Shown here: positions 42,255 to 51,727 of the stretch, piece after piece
Layout: every line of letters begins with the position of its first letter
Numbering within the stretch: position 1 is the stretch's first letter
NCBI RefSeq assembly: GCF_014357575.1
Contig: NZ_JACONW010000024.1
Location: 1-51,727 of the forward strand
Source: Pseudomonas folii
GTDB taxonomy: Bacteria > Pseudomonadota > Gammaproteobacteria > Pseudomonadales > Pseudomonadaceae
Direction of reading: 5' to 3'
DNA length: 51,727 nucleotides
Position numbers and translations under genes: made by a program
Notes under the pieces: generated by a model
Database searches by the model: none
The model's input: only the letters and a program-made list of their open reading frames with translations
Told to the model about the DNA's origin: nothing

Positions 42255-43775
42255 TTAGAAAAAACCCAGCGGATTGGTGTCGTAGCTCACCAGCAGGTTT
42301 TTGGTCTGTTGGTAATGCTCAAGCGCGACCTTGTGGGTTTCGCGACCGACGCCGGATTTTTTGTAGCCGCCGAACGCCGCATGCGCCGGATACAGGTGGT
42401 AGCAATTGGTCCACACGCGACCGGCCTTGATCGCCCGGCCTACGCGGTAAGCGCGGTTGATGTCTCGCGTCCACAGGCCCGCACCCAGACCGAACTCGGT
42501 GTCGTTGGCGATGGCGACTGCTTCGGCTTCATCCTTGAAGGTCGTAACGCTGACCACCGGGCCGAAGATTTCCTCCTGGAACACACGCATCTTGTTATTG
42601 CCTTTAAGCAGCGTCGGCTGGATGTAGTAACCGGTCGCCAGATCGCCTTCCAGTTTTTCCACCTTGCCACCGGTCAACAACTCGGCACCTTCGCCCTGGG
42701 CGATTTCCAGATAAGAGAGGATCTTGTCGAACTGCTGCTGCGACGCTTGCGCGCCGACCATGGTGTCGGTGTCCAGCGGGTCGCCGCGCTTGATCTTAAG
42801 GACCTTCTTCATCACCACTTCCATGAACTGCGGGTAGATCGACTCCTGAACCAGCGCGCGGGAAGGGCAGGTGCAGACTTCGCCCTGATTGAAGAACGCC
42901 AGCACCACACCTTCTGCGGCTTTTTCGATGAACTCGGGTTCGGCGTTCATGATGTCTTCGAAGAAGATGTTCGGCGACTTGCCACCCAACTCGACGGTGG
43001 ACGGGATGATGTTGTCCGCCGCCAGCTTCATGATGTGCGAACCCACCGGAGTCGAGCCGGTGAAGGCGATCTTGGCAATACGCTTGCTGCTGGCCAGGGC
43101 TTCGCCCGCTTCACGGCCGTAACCTTGCACAATGTTGAGTACCCCGGGCGGGAGCAAATCGCCGATCAGTTCAACCAGCACGCTGATACCCAGCGGGGTT
43201 TGTTCGGCCGGTTTGAGGACGACGCAGTTACCGGCGGCCAGGGCCGGAGCGAGTTTCCAGGCGGCCATCAGGATCGGGAAGTTCCACGGGATGATCTGCC
43301 CGACCACGCCCAGCGGTTCATGTATGTGATAAGCCACGGTATTGCCGTCTATCTCGGCTGCGGTGCCTTCCTGGGCACGTAATACACCTGCGAAATAACG
43401 GAAGTGATCGACTGCCAGCGGAATGTCGGCGTTCAGGGTCTCGCGGATGGCCTTGCCGTTGTCCCAGGTTTCAGTGATCGCCAGGATTTCGAGATTCTGT
43501 TCGATACGGTCGGCGATTTTAAGCAGGGTCAGCGATCGTGCCTGCACTGAGGTTGTGCCCCAAGCGTCGGCGGCGGCATGAGCGGCGTCCAGCGCTTTTT
43601 CGATGTCTTCGGCCGTAGAACGCGGGAAGTCGGCGATGGGCTTGCCAGTAATCGGCGAGGTATTGGTGAAGTATTGACCTTTGACCGGCGCAACGAACTC
43701 GCCGCCTATGTAGTTACCGTAGCGTTCCTTGAAATTGACCAGAGCGCCTTCGGTACCGGGATGTGCGTAACGCAT
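42255..43775 (-). CDS. exaC: NAD-dependent acetaldehyde dehydrogenase ExaC
   Basis: A 506-residue cytosolic aldehyde dehydrogenase. The nucleotide-binding and active-site motifs are intact: [33 protein letters not shown] (Glu262) and [12 protein letters not shown] (Cys301). It oxidises acetaldehyde to acetate without CoA, serving ethanol and ethanolamine growth. The ATG at 43775 with AGGAGA upstream gives the family start ([20 protein letters not shown]). The longer frame to 43994 covers a REP and is rejected. It is upstream of eutBC in the same direction, matching the ethanolamine pathway. Confidence 0.95.
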   Translation of the reverse strand: MRYAHPGTEGALVNFKERYGNYIGGEFVAPVKGQYFTNTSPITGKPIADFPRSTAEDIEKALDAAHAAADAWGTTSVQARSLTLLKIADRIEQNLEILAITETWDNGKAIRETLNADIPLAVDHFRYFAGVLRAQEGTAAEIDGNTVAYHIHEPLGVVGQIIPWNFPILMAAWKLAPALAAGNCVVLKPAEQTPLGISVLVELIGDLLPPGVLNIVQGYGREAGEALASSKRIAKIAFTGSTPVGSHIMKLAADNIIPSTVELGGKSPNIFFEDIMNAEPEFIEKAAEGVVLAFFNQGEVCTCPSRALVQESIYPQFMEVVMKKVLKIKRGDPLDTDTMVGAQASQQQFDKILSYLEIAQGEGAELLTGGKVEKLEGDLATGYYIQPTLLKGNNKMRVFQEEIFGPVVSVTTFKDEAEAVAIANDTEFGLGAGLWTRDINRAYRVGRAIKAGRVWTNCYHLYPAHAAFGGYKKSGVGRETHKVALEHYQQTKNLLVSYDTNPLGFF

Positions 43776-43878
43776 GGTGATTTCTCCTGATTTTTTGTTG
43801 TTGGGAGAGCTGCCATGACAGTAGCTCTGAATCGTGCAGTTGTTCAAGCGTAGAGCAAAGGGTGCAAACTCGCCTTTG

Positions 43879-43965
43879 TTGGAGCGAGGCTTGCCCGCGA
43901 ATAGGTCAACGCGGTGAAACTGGTACACCGCGCTATCGTTCTTCGCGGGCAAGCCTCGCTCCAAC
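43879..43965. repeat. Inverted REP pair
   Basis: TTGGAGCGAGGCTTGCCCGC is mirrored by GCGGGCAAGCCTCGCTCCAA. It lies between the divergent exaC and mpl genes. Confidence 0.85.
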
Positions 43966-44035
43966 AGGAATCCAAACACTAAGTGCCATTTCACCCTCCC
44001 TGCGCTAACCTGCGCGGATGTTTTAAGAGGTGGTC

Positions 44036-45385
44036 ATGCATATTCATATCCTTGGTATTTGCGGCACGTTCATGGGTTCTCTGGCGGTGCTCGCCAAAGA
44101 GTTGGGTCATCGGGTGACCGGTTCCGACGCCAATGTCTATCCGCCGATGAGCACGCAATTGCAGGCTCAGGGCATCGAGCTGACGCAGGGTTATGACCCG
44201 GCTCAACTGGACCCCGCGCCGGATGTAGTGGTCATTGGCAACGCGCTGTCGCGTGGCAACCCTGCCGTTGAATATGTGCTCAATAAAGGTTTGCCGTATG
44301 TGTCCGGCCCGCAATGGCTGGCCGATCATGTGCTGCAAGGTCGCTGGGTGCTGGCGGTCGCAGGTACCCACGGCAAGACCACCACCAGCAGCATGCTGGC
44401 CTGGGTGCTGGAGCACGCGGGCATGAGCCCGGGTTTCCTGATCGGTGGCGTGCCGCAGAACTTCGCGGTGTCGGCCCGTTTGGGCGGCACGCCGTTCTTC
44501 GTGGTCGAGGCCGACGAGTACGACAGCGCCTTCTTCGACAAACGCTCCAAGTTCGTTCATTACCGTCCGCGTACGGCGATCCTCAATAACCTTGAGTTCG
44601 ATCACGCTGACATCTTCCCCGATCTGCCTGCTATCGAGCGCCAGTTCCATCACTTGGTGCGGACTATCCCGAGTGAAGGCCTCGTCATTCATCCGACCAC
44701 TGAACCTGCGCTGACCCGCGTGATACAGATGGGCTGCTGGACGCCTGTGCAGACCACCGGTCAAGGCGGTCAGTGGCAGGCACGTCTGTTGCGCGAAGAC
44801 GGTTCGCAGTTCGAAGTGATCTTCGAAGGCGAAGTACAGGGGACGGTTGACTGGGACATGACCGGTCAGCACAACGTTGCAAATGCCTTGGCTACGCTTG
44901 CAGCTGCTCGCCATGTTGGCGTGGTACCGGCGCTGGGCGTCGAAGCCTTGAGCGCGTTCAAAAGCGTCAAACGTCGCATGGAAAAAGTCGCGGAAGTGCG
45001 CGGCATCACTATTTACGACGATTTCGCTCACCACCCGACCGCCATTGCCACCACGCTGGATGGCTTGCGCAAGAAAGTCGGTGATGCTCCCTTGATCGCG
45101 ATCATTGAGCCGCGCTCCAACTCCATGAAGCTCGGCGCTCACCGCGATGGCTTGCCGGAAAGCGTGCAACAGGCTGATCAGGTGGTCTGGTATGCGCCGG
45201 CCAATCTGGGTTGGGACCTGGGCGCCACCGCTGCGCAGTGTTCGGTACCGGCGGTGGTCTGTGATTCTCTGGAAGGCATCATCGCTCGCGTAAAAAGCCA
45301 GGCTCAGCCCGGCACTCACGTGGTGATCATGAGCAACGGCGGCTTCGGCGGCCTGCACGGCAAACTCGCCGAGGCGCTGCAATGA
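44036..45385 (+). CDS. mpl: UDP-MurNAc:L-Ala-D-Glu-meso-DAP ligase, murein recycling
   Basis: A 449-residue Mur-ligase family enzyme that attaches recycled murein tripeptide to UDP-N-acetylmuramate using ATP. The N-terminal nucleotide domain has [11 protein letters not shown], the P-loop GTHGKTTT is at 110-117, and the C-terminal domain includes [19 protein letters not shown] and [11 protein letters not shown]. The ATG at 44036 follows AAGAGGTGG. The GTG at 44030 is a longer alternative. It overlaps ubiX by four bases. Confidence 0.96.
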   Translation: MHIHILGICGTFMGSLAVLAKELGHRVTGSDANVYPPMSTQLQAQGIELTQGYDPAQLDPAPDVVVIGNALSRGNPAVEYVLNKGLPYVSGPQWLADHVLQGRWVLAVAGTHGKTTTSSMLAWVLEHAGMSPGFLIGGVPQNFAVSARLGGTPFFVVEADEYDSAFFDKRSKFVHYRPRTAILNNLEFDHADIFPDLPAIERQFHHLVRTIPSEGLVIHPTTEPALTRVIQMGCWTPVQTTGQGGQWQARLLREDGSQFEVIFEGEVQGTVDWDMTGQHNVANALATLAAARHVGVVPALGVEALSAFKSVKRRMEKVAEVRGITIYDDFAHHPTAIATTLDGLRKKVGDAPLIAIIEPRSNSMKLGAHRDGLPESVQQADQVVWYAPANLGWDLGATAAQCSVPAVVCDSLEGIIARVKSQAQPGTHVVIMSNGGFGGLHGKLAEALQ

Positions 45386-46011
45386 GTGGCCCGGAGCGTA
45401 TTACCCTGGCGATGACCGGTGCGTCCGGCGCGCAGTACGGCTTGCGCCTGCTGGATTGTCTGGTGCGTGAAGATCGAGAAGTGCACTTTTTGATCTCCAA
45501 GGCCGCGCAACTGGTGATGGCGACTGAGACCGACGTTTCGCTGCCACCCAAGTCGGCGATGATGCAGGCGTTCCTGACCGAATACACCGGCGCTGCCGCA
45601 GGGCAGATTCGGGTGTATGGCAAGGAAGACTGGATGTCGCCGGTGGCCTCGGGCTCTGGCTCGCCTGCCGCGATGGTGGTGGTGCCGTGTTCCACGGGTT
45701 CGTTGTCAGCCATTGCGACCGGCGCCTGCAACAACCTGATCGAGCGCGCAGCTGACGTAACCCTCAAGGAGCGTCGACAGTTGATTCTGGTCCCGCGTGA
45801 AGCGCCGTTTTCCAGCATTCATCTGGAGAACATGCTCAAGCTGTCGAACATGGGCGCGGTGATCCTGCCTGCTTCGCCTGGCTTCTATCACCAGCCACAG
45901 ACCATTGATGATCTGGTGGATTTCGTTGTCGCGCGGATTCTCAACCTGCTTAATATTCCGCAAGACATGCTGCCGCGCTGGGGCGAGCACCACATGGGCG
46001 GCGATGAATAA
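45382..46011 (+). CDS. ubiX: Flavin prenyltransferase UbiX
   Basis: A 209-residue enzyme that joins dimethylallyl phosphate to FMN to make prenyl-FMN, the cofactor of the UbiD decarboxylase in ubiquinone synthesis. Family motifs are intact: [19 protein letters not shown] at the start, [29 protein letters not shown], and [19 protein letters not shown]. It is translationally coupled to mpl upstream (ATGA overlap) and overlaps the lipoprotein gene downstream. Confidence 0.97.
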   Translation: MSGPERITLAMTGASGAQYGLRLLDCLVREDREVHFLISKAAQLVMATETDVSLPPKSAMMQAFLTEYTGAAAGQIRVYGKEDWMSPVASGSGSPAAMVVVPCSTGSLSAIATGACNNLIERAADVTLKERRQLILVPREAPFSSIHLENMLKLSNMGAVILPASPGFYHQPQTIDDLVDFVVARILNLLNIPQDMLPRWGEHHMGGDE

Positions 46012-46288
46012 GCTGCTGCTGATTGCGCTGGCGTTGAGCCTGACGGGCTGCGCCACCGCCCGCACGCTCAATGCCGCACAGCCGGGTGCGCCGGTGGTCT
46101 ATGCCGGCACGCGGCTGGATTTGTATGCGATGCAGGGTGGTTGCTGTGCAATGGACCGATTCGGTGCGCATGCGCCGAGCTATCCAGGCCTGGACCTGCC
46201 GGCCAGCGCGCTGCTCGATACCCTGTTGCTGCCGCTGTCTCTATTGACCGCGGCAGGCGTGGGTTTTCAGGCGAGTGGCGGGTTGTAG
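46004..46288 (+). CDS. YceK/YidQ-family small lipoprotein
   Basis: A 94-residue predicted lipoprotein. The signal peptide [16 protein letters not shown] ends in a clear lipobox (LTGC, Cys16). The family pattern follows ([38 protein letters not shown]). It is probably outer-membrane anchored, function unknown. The ATG at 46004 overlaps the last eight bases of ubiX, making it the third gene of the mpl-ubiX operon. A REP element follows. Confidence 0.88.
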   Translation: MNKLLLIALALSLTGCATARTLNAAQPGAPVVYAGTRLDLYAMQGGCCAMDRFGAHAPSYPGLDLPASALLDTLLLPLSLLTAAGVGFQASGGL

Positions 46289-46313
46289 TGGATTGGTTAA
46301 GTCGCAGATTCCT

Positions 46314-46417
46314 GTGTGGGAGCGGTGCTTGCCCGCGATAAGGCTGTACGCGGTTCACTTTAGATCGCGTCCAGCCTTATCGTCGGAATGCCGCCCAGAC
46401 CAAGCACCGCTCCCACA
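46314..46417. repeat. Inverted REP pair
   Basis: GTGTGGGAGCGGTGCTTGCC at 46314 is mirrored by CAAGCACCGCTCCCAC ending at about 46417. It sits between convergent transcription units. Confidence 0.8.
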
Positions 46418-46442
46418 AAATCTAATCCTTACTAGCTCGTGT

Positions 46443-47084
46443 TTACTTCCCCAACCGCCGCAATTCATCCGACTCCACAATCCGCACCCCTGATTGCTCT
46501 TCAAGCGCCAGCCGCCACAGCGCTCTGCCCAGTGTGCACGCTTCAATCGCGCCGTATTTGCCGGGGATCAATTTGGCCAGCGGCGCTGCAAGCTGTTCCG
46601 CCAGACGCTGTTCGCTGCGGTTGCCTACCAGCAGGGAAGGTCGGGCGATGGTCAGTTGCGGCCAGTCCTGGGCAATGAGTGCCTGTTCCATCTCGCCTTT
46701 GATACGGGTATAGAAAACGCTGGATTTCGGATCGGCATTGATGGCACTGATCACCAGCAAGTGCCTTGCGCCCAGCTCCCGGGCGCGTTTGGCAAAGGCC
46801 ACGACCAGATCCAGATCAACCGCTTTGAATGCCTCTTGCGAACCGGCCTGTTTGATCGTCGTACCCAGGCAGCAAAACGCGATATCGACCTGGCCACTCA
46901 AGCCGGGCAGCAGCCCGCTCAGGTCGCCAACCGGGTTTTCCAGGTGTGAATGCTCAGGCACTGGCCGACGTGTCGGTGCCAGCACGCGGCTGATGGTGGG
47001 TTCATTGAGCAGGCGATCCAGCAAGTGTTCGCCAGTGAGACCAGTAGCTCCCGCAAGCAGGATGTGTTGAGGCGTCAAGTACAT
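46443..47084 (-). CDS. NAD(P)-binding atypical SDR (HTATIP2/YwnB-like)
   Basis: A 213-residue Rossmann protein. It has a nucleotide loop [18 protein letters not shown] near the N-terminus, [20 protein letters not shown], and the active-site-like stretch [25 protein letters not shown] with Tyr and Lys spaced as in atypical short-chain reductases. The substrate is unknown. It is a single gene, 25 bases after the MORN-peptidase gene in the same direction. Confidence 0.85.
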   Translation of the reverse strand: MYLTPQHILLAGATGLTGEHLLDRLLNEPTISRVLAPTRRPVPEHSHLENPVGDLSGLLPGLSGQVDIAFCCLGTTIKQAGSQEAFKAVDLDLVVAFAKRARELGARHLLVISAINADPKSSVFYTRIKGEMEQALIAQDWPQLTIARPSLLVGNRSEQRLAEQLAAPLAKLIPGKYGAIEACTLGRALWRLALEEQSGVRIVESDELRRLGK

Positions 47085-47109
47085 AACATTCTCCCTTGAT
47101 ACCGACAGC

Positions 47110-48834
47110 TTAGTGGCTTGCAGCAGTCTTCGCTTCCTTGCGGATCATCGCGGTGTTCAGGGCGCGTTCCGCCTGGTTCTTGCGCAGCAATTGCCAGCGG
47201 GAAATCACGCCCTTGGGTGCCCAGATCTGCGGCTCAGACGCTTCGTAATTATCTGCAACCTCGCGCTCTGCGACGAACGTTTTTGCGTCGCTGAAAGCTT
47301 GTTGCAGGTCATCGGTTTCGACCAGCGCCTTGGCAAATAGTGCATCGCCAAAATAAGTGAAGTCCGCTTCTTCCGAGCAGCCAAAGGAAACCCGGTCAGC
47401 ACGGGAGGCGGTCATGATCAGCGTGCGGTCGTCTTTCAACGCCGGGATGAACCCCCCGGAATAGCATGCCGAGATAACGATAACTTTGTCGCGATTCTTC
47501 AGCGGTGCCAGCGCTTCAGCCAGTTCGTCGGCGGGCAGGTCGGCCAGCTCCAGGCGTGGCTGATCCAGCACAAGTTCATGCTCGGCAGTGCCGTGGCTGG
47601 TCAGGTAAATGAACACCAGATCTTCCGGACCGCTGCGTTGTGCGAGGGTTTTCACCGCACGGCTGATGCTTTCCCGGGTGGCCAGGGGACGATCAATCAT
47701 GTGGTCGCGATGGTTGACCAGCGTAATCTGCCCAAAAGCACCAAAGCGTGAGGCCAGCAAATTGTTGACGTAGTCGGCTTCTCGCAAGAACACGCTTTGT
47801 TTGCCATCACCGCCCACCACCAGGCTGAACAACTCCACCGATGGCGTGGAAGCAGGGACTGCCGACAATGATTTTTCCAGCAGTGGGCCCTGCGCCAGCA
47901 AGCCAGCTTCCAGTGCGTCGGGCAGCAACTTGCCCTTGGCGTCGCGGATCAATTGGCCGTTGGCCCACGTGCCGCTTTGGACGCTGCCCTGAATCGGAGT
48001 CAGCACGCCTTGGCCCTGATAGACGTCATCGGCGAATTGCCCAACGTAAGTCGTGCCGTCCACCAGCCTCAAGCGGCCCTGGCCGGTAAAGCGCCAGTTG
48101 GTGAATTCCCCTTGGTAGCGGCTGCCATCGGCACCGATCAGTTCGCCTTTGCCATTGAGTGCGCCTGCTCTGAACTGACCGACCCACACGTCGCCATCGC
48201 TGTTTTCATAGCGGCCGCGACCATCCAGCTGGTTGTTGCGAAAGCCCCCGACGTATTGATCGCCTTCGGCACTGGTAAAGCTGCCGTTGCCTTCCAGCTT
48301 GCCGTTGACGAATTTGCCGCTGAACTGGTTACCGCTGGCGTCGCTGCGCAGGCCTTCGCCGTTGGGCTTGCCGCGGGCAAACATGCCTTGGTACTGGCTA
48401 CCGTCTTCGAGTTCGATACGGCCCAGCCCTTCGTACTGGTCGGCCTTGAAGGCGCCGCGATAAGTCAGGCCCTTCTCTTTGAGTGTGCCTTCGCCGTCGC
48501 GGCGCCCCTGTTTGAAACCGCCGACGTAAACGCCGCTGTGAGTGATCAGTGTGCCTTGACCCTCGAACAGGCCGTTGGCGAAGCCGCCCTTATAAGTGTC
48601 GCCATTGCTCGCGTGCCATTCGCCATGGCCCTGCCACAGACCGTCGTGAAACTCCCCGGCATACCAACTCCCGTTGGGGTAGTCGATACGACCCTGGCCC
48701 TGCAGCAAGCCATTGACTACGTCGCCGCGATAGCGGCCGCCGTCGGGCAGGCGCGCATCAGGCGGGGACAGCGGTTCGCCCTCTCCGCAAGCAGCGAGAA
48801 GAAAAGTCAGAGCCAAAGGAGCAAGCGCGCGCAT
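47110..48834 (-). CDS. Lipoprotein with MORN repeats and a C13 (caspase-like) peptidase domain
   Basis: A 574-residue predicted outer-membrane lipoprotein (signal to LLAAC, Cys16). About twelve MORN repeats of roughly 23 residues (Y-x-G-x-F/W-x-x-G...G-x-G) run from residue 35 to 305. The C-terminal domain (about 330-540) is a clan CD peptidase of C13/legumain type, with catalytic His414 in LTSHGT and Cys457 in ISACYSGGF. Such domains cut after Asn/Asp or Arg, but the substrate here is unknown. MORN repeats usually bind membranes or act as spacers. The ATG at 48834 is preferred over a TTG two codons upstream. Confidence 0.9.
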   Translation of the reverse strand: MRALAPLALTFLLAACGEGEPLSPPDARLPDGGRYRGDVVNGLLQGQGRIDYPNGSWYAGEFHDGLWQGHGEWHASNGDTYKGGFANGLFEGQGTLITHSGVYVGGFKQGRRDGEGTLKEKGLTYRGAFKADQYEGLGRIELEDGSQYQGMFARGKPNGEGLRSDASGNQFSGKFVNGKLEGNGSFTSAEGDQYVGGFRNNQLDGRGRYENSDGDVWVGQFRAGALNGKGELIGADGSRYQGEFTNWRFTGQGRLRLVDGTTYVGQFADDVYQGQGVLTPIQGSVQSGTWANGQLIRDAKGKLLPDALEAGLLAQGPLLEKSLSAVPASTPSVELFSLVVGGDGKQSVFLREADYVNNLLASRFGAFGQITLVNHRDHMIDRPLATRESISRAVKTLAQRSGPEDLVFIYLTSHGTAEHELVLDQPRLELADLPADELAEALAPLKNRDKVIVISACYSGGFIPALKDDRTLIMTASRADRVSFGCSEEADFTYFGDALFAKALVETDDLQQAFSDAKTFVAEREVADNYEASEPQIWAPKGVISRWQLLRKNQAERALNTAMIRKEAKTAASH

Positions 48835-48969
48835 GGTCAATCCCGAGCAAGATGATTTCAGGCGTGCAGGTGACGATCAGGGGCGTTATGTGCACAGCCG
48901 CAGGGAGTATGCCGCAGCGAGTATTAGCGATGAAACAGTCTGTTACGACTGTTTCATGTTTTGGTTGTG

Positions 48970-49425
48970 TTACACGAAGCACAACGACAAAGGTTCGGCG
49001 ATGAATGCAGGCTTTTCCTGTCCTTCGATTTCCAGTGTGGCCGTGGCTTTGAGCAGCCATTGACCGGGTTTTTTCTCGGTGACTTCTGTCAGCGCGACTT
49101 TTAGACGAACGCGTGAATCGACTTTGACTGGCTGGATGAAGCGAACGCTGTCCAGCCCATAGTTGACCACCATTTTCAAACCTTCAGGCAGCACCAGCAG
49201 GTCCTCCATTAGTTTTGGGATCAACGATAACGACAGGAAGCCATGGGCGATGGTCCCGCCAAATGGCGTCTGCGCAGCCTTGACCGGGTCGACGTGAATA
49301 AACTGGAAATCGCCCGTGGCTTCAGCGAATAAATTAATGCGTTCCTGATCGATGGTCAGCCAATCGGAATGTCCCAATTCCTTGCCAATGTAGTCCTTAA
49401 GTTCTGCAACAGGTACGAAAGGCAT
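48970..49425 (-). CDS. MaoC-family enoyl-CoA hydratase-like protein
   Basis: A 151-residue hot-dog-fold protein with the hydratase-2 motif FAEATGDFQFIHVDPVKAAQTPFGGTIAHGFL (Asp and His in place). It probably hydrates (R)-enoyl-CoA, linking beta-oxidation to polyhydroxyalkanoate or other acyl pools. The ATG at 49425 follows AAGGAG seven bases upstream. The GTG at 49431 is an alternative. It is a single gene. The promoter spacer to the rightward lrgA-like gene is 190 bases and holds nothing obvious. Confidence 0.92.
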   Translation of the reverse strand: MPFVPVAELKDYIGKELGHSDWLTIDQERINLFAEATGDFQFIHVDPVKAAQTPFGGTIAHGFLSLSLIPKLMEDLLVLPEGLKMVVNYGLDSVRFIQPVKVDSRVRLKVALTEVTEKKPGQWLLKATATLEIEGQEKPAFIAEPLSLCFV

Positions 49426-49615
49426 GTCCACTCTCCTTGTTTCTACTGACGTTGTTGTCGCTTTTTACGTTTTATTGCGTAGGATTTTGCCTGCGCTTGC
49501 GACACCAAGATCAGCAGAGAGAGTGGGATTGGTCAAGGAAGCCTAACGTCGCGAATGCCCGTCCATAGCTGTACAAGGTGCTTATAATGGCCCCGCGAAT
49601 CTGCTGGAGCGTTCT

Positions 49616-49984
49616 ATGTTGTTAAGGGGCCTGACCTGGCTGGTGCTGTTTCAATTACTCGGCACTGCGCTGAATCATTTGTTCTTGTCCATATTGCCGG
49701 GGCCAATCATTGGCCTGGTGCTGTTGCTGGCATTCCTCATGGTGCGCGGCGAAGTCAGTGAGCCCATCAGTCTGGCTGCCAGCAGTCTGCTGCGTTACCT
49801 GCCACTTCTATTGGTGCCACCTGCAGTGGGCGTGATGGTCTACGCGGCGGCGATTGCCGAAGACTTCTGGGCGATTGTCGGTGCGCTGGTGCTGTCGCTG
49901 CTGATTTCCCTGACTTTTGCCGGATGGCTGATGCAGAAACTGATCGAGCGACAGGCCCGTGCCGGGAGGAATCATGACGTTTGA
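49616..49984 (+). CDS. CidA/LrgA-family membrane protein
   Basis: A 122-residue inner-membrane protein with four hydrophobic helices: LTWLVLFQLLGTALNHLFL, PGPIIGLVLLLAFLMV, LLLVPPAVGVMVYAA and FWAIVGALVLSLLISLTFAG. The motif LPGPIIGLVLL is typical of the family. The holin-like CidA/LrgA proteins are linked to murein hydrolase control and to export of pyruvate or other small acids. GGAG precedes the ATG. It overlaps the LrgB-family gene by eleven bases. Confidence 0.92.
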   Translation: MLLRGLTWLVLFQLLGTALNHLFLSILPGPIIGLVLLLAFLMVRGEVSEPISLAASSLLRYLPLLLVPPAVGVMVYAAAIAEDFWAIVGALVLSLLISLTFAGWLMQKLIERQARAGRNHDV

Positions 49985-50690
49985 TTGGCAGGGTGCCGGG
50001 ATGTCGGTGATCCATCATCCATTGTTTGGTATCGCAATCACTTTGGGCGCTTATCAGCTGGCGCTGGCCGCTTATGAGAAGACTCGCCTGGTGTTTCTGC
50101 AGCCGGTGTTGATCTCCATGCTGGTGTTGATTGGCGTGCTGACCGCCTGTGGCGTGGGTTATACGGAGTACCGAAAGAGTACGGAAATCCTCAGCGTGCT
50201 GCTGGGTCCGGCGACCGTTGCTCTGGCCGTGCCCCTTTATTTGAATTTGCGTCGAATTCGTCAGTTGTTGTGGCCGACCTTAACTACGCTGGTAGTGGGC
50301 GGCGTATTCGCCACCGGGTTGTGCCTGCTGCTGGGCGTGTGGTTCGGCGCCGATCACATGATTTTGATGACCATGGCACCGAAGTCAGTCACGTCACCGA
50401 TTGCCATGCTGGTGGCTGAGCAGATCGGCGGCGTTGCGGCGCTGGCTGCGGTGTTTGTGCTGATCACTGGCGTGCTTGGCGCTATATTCGGGCCAGGCTT
50501 GCTGACGCTGGCGCGTGTCGATAATCCTGCTGCGCGGGGCATGGCGCTGGGCCTGACGGCGCATGCTGTCGGAACTTCAATCGCGTTGCAGGAAGGCGAG
50601 GAGTGCGGTGCTTTCGCTGCACTGGGGATGAGTCTGATGGGGGTCGCGACGGCGTTGTTTCTGCCGCTGGCGGTATCTCTGGTTGTTTAA
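49974..50690 (+). CDS. LrgB/CidB-family membrane protein
   Basis: A 238-residue inner-membrane partner of the LrgA-like protein. Family motifs are present: FGIAITLGAYQLALAAYEKTR, LGPATVALAVPLYLNLRRIR, MAPKSVTSPIAMLVAEQIGG, and the C-terminal ALGLTAHAVGTSIALQEGEECGAFAALGM. It forms a two-gene operon with the upstream gene (ATG at 49974 after GGGAGGA). Confidence 0.93.
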   Translation: MTFDWQGAGMSVIHHPLFGIAITLGAYQLALAAYEKTRLVFLQPVLISMLVLIGVLTACGVGYTEYRKSTEILSVLLGPATVALAVPLYLNLRRIRQLLWPTLTTLVVGGVFATGLCLLLGVWFGADHMILMTMAPKSVTSPIAMLVAEQIGGVAALAAVFVLITGVLGAIFGPGLLTLARVDNPAARGMALGLTAHAVGTSIALQEGEECGAFAALGMSLMGVATALFLPLAVSLVV

Positions 50691-50700
50691 AGGTGCATGT

Positions 50701-51291
50701 ATGACATTGCCGCTGTTTCCACTAAACGCTGTGCTGTTTCCGGGCTGCATTCTCGATTTGCAATTGTTCGAGGCGCGCTACCTGGACATGATCGGGCGCT
50801 GCATGAAGCAGGGCGAGGGGTTCGGTGTGGTGTGCATCACCCAGGGCAGTGAAGTTGGCGATGCTCCCAGCGGATATTCCCTGATTGGCTGTGAAGCACT
50901 GGTGCGTGATTTCCAGACGCAGGAAAACGGCCTGCTGGGGATTCGCGTCGAAGGCGGACGGCGTTTTCGCGTGTTGAGCACTGAAACCCAGCGCGATCAG
51001 TTGCTGATCGCTCAGGTGCAATGGCTGGATGAGCCTCAGGAGCGTCCACTTCAGGAGGAAGACGCTGATCTCGTGGCGCTGCTGGCAGCCCTGGCTGAAC
51101 ACCCGATGGTAGAGGCCCTGAACATGGGGCTCAAGGCCAATGGTCAGTGGTCGTTAGCCAACCAGTTGGCCTACCTGCTGCCGTTTACCGAAGAGGACAA
51201 GATCGAGCTGCTGGAAATCGATGACCCTGAAGATCGCCTGGACGCCATTCAGGATCTGCTCGATGAAATGCAGGGCGATATTCAGGCTTGA
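50701..51291 (+). CDS. LON substrate-binding-domain protein
   Basis: A 196-residue stand-alone protein with only the N-terminal (substrate-binding) domain of Lon protease: MTLPLFPLNAVLFPGCILDLQLFEARY, then GFGVVCITQGSEVG. No ATPase or protease part follows. Such proteins are common in proteobacteria and of uncertain role, perhaps adaptor-like. The ATG at 50701 is ten bases after the LrgB stop and may be co-transcribed with it. Its last 73 bases are repeated downstream. Confidence 0.92.
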   Translation: MTLPLFPLNAVLFPGCILDLQLFEARYLDMIGRCMKQGEGFGVVCITQGSEVGDAPSGYSLIGCEALVRDFQTQENGLLGIRVEGGRRFRVLSTETQRDQLLIAQVQWLDEPQERPLQEEDADLVALLAALAEHPMVEALNMGLKANGQWSLANQLAYLLPFTEEDKIELLEIDDPEDRLDAIQDLLDEMQGDIQA

Positions 51292-51300
51292 TCCTGCTCC

Positions 51301-51663
51301 TTGAAACAACGCAGAAGTGGTAGGAGCCAACTTGTTGGCGAGGCGTCATACCTGTGTACGCAGGTCTATCGTCTCGCGAACAAGTTCGCTCCTACCGGGC
51401 GTGATTTCATTCTGGATCAATATCGACGACCCTGAAGATCGCCTGGACGCCATTCAGGATCTGCTCGTTGAAACGACGCAGAAGTGGTAGGAGCCAACTT
51501 GTTGGCGAGGCGTCATATCTGTGTACGCAGGTCTATCGTCTCGCGAACAAGTTCGCTCCTACCGGGCGTGCTTTCATTCTGGATCAATATCGATGACCCT
51601 GAAGATCGCCTGGATGCCATTCAGGATCTGCTCGATGAAATGCAGGGCGATATTCAGGCTTGA
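51301..51663. repeat. 167-bp tandem duplication carrying REPs and copies of the LON gene 3' end
   Basis: Unit 1 (51301-51467) and unit 2 (from 51468) match with a period of 167. Each holds a REP (GTAGGAGCCAACTTGTTGGC mirrored by GCGAACAAGTTCGCTCCTAC, at about 51320-51395 and 51487-51562). Each is followed by a copy of the LON gene tail (ACCCTGAAGATCGCCTGGA...). The tail therefore occurs three times: in the gene (51219-51291), truncated at about 51421-51467, and complete with its TGA at about 51590-51663. The last 64 bases of the window show nothing further. Confidence 0.9.
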
Positions 51664-51727
51664 AAACACTGAACCTGTAGGTGCTGACGGGCACCGCGAG
51701 GTCTTAAATTGGAATGCAATTCCTGTG

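Noticed and set aside
43991..45382. 463-codon open frame antisense to mpl
   Set aside because: Covers exactly the mpl gene on the other strand; composition is typical of antisense frames.

Overview
The window looks like chromosome of a fluorescent-group Pseudomonas. The support is the gene content (ppa next to mtfA and dedA, exaC-eutB-eutC, mpl-ubiX, an McpS-like chemoreceptor, a FecI/FecR-type iron-signalling receptor locus), the roughly 60% GC core genes, and many inverted REP elements of the Pseudomonas kind carrying GGAGCGAGGCTTGCCCGCGA or GTAGGACCGGCTTTAGCCGG. No rRNA, tRNA, CRISPR array, integrase or transposase was seen. Start codons were chosen by ribosome-binding site and by family N-terminus, so several genes are shorter than the longest open frame.

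Layout. 1-3.6 kb: UDP-glucose dehydrogenase and a chemoreceptor with a FliA-type promoter. 3.6-10 kb: an iron-uptake locus with a TonB-dependent siderophore receptor that has a signalling domain, PepSY and DUF3649 membrane proteins, and a divergent ECF sigma/anti-sigma pair. 10.2-14.9 kb: a self-inhibited Fic protein, an XRE regulator, a divergent MFS transporter/HxlR regulator pair and a small unknown gene. 14.9-29.4 kb: a defence island. 29.5-34.6 kb: a GGDEF/EAL protein and a very large multi-domain glycosyltransferase. 34.6-36.7 kb: mostly non-coding with REPs, plus an orphan LexA/CI-like repressor. 36.7-51.3 kb: core housekeeping and metabolic genes (ppa, mtfA, dedA, GNAT, ethanolamine ammonia-lyase with aldehyde dehydrogenase, mpl-ubiX-lipoprotein, a MORN-repeat peptidase lipoprotein, MaoC, LrgAB-like, a LON-domain protein). 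The LON-domain gene is followed by a 167-bp tandem duplication that repeats its own 3' end.

The main discovery is the frame of the defence island. It is bounded by two direct repeats of 210 bp that differ at one base (14917-15126 and 29153-29362). Each repeat is a complete small-RNA gene: a GacA-type half-site, a -10 box, a transcript of about 118 nt with seven GGA motifs, and a strong terminator. It reads as RsmX, the RNA that titrates the RsmA/RsmE translational repressors. A third, diverged copy of only the 3' end (18708-18771) lies inside the island and splits it in two. Block 1 holds two frame-shifted small genes, a PIN-domain protein overlapping an XRE/ImmA metallopeptidase, and a membrane protein. 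Block 2 is a leftward run hsdR, Abi_2, hsdM, hsdS, mrr and an unknown membrane-anchored coiled-coil gene. Each block runs leftward into an rsmX terminator that works in both directions. This suggests stepwise gain of defence cargo by recombination at rsmX, which also doubled the dose of a global regulatory RNA.

Within block 2, the Abi_2 (AbiF/AbiD-like, HEPN-type) gene is preceded by a foldable leader ending in a U-tract. It may be the RNA partner described for AbiF-family genes.
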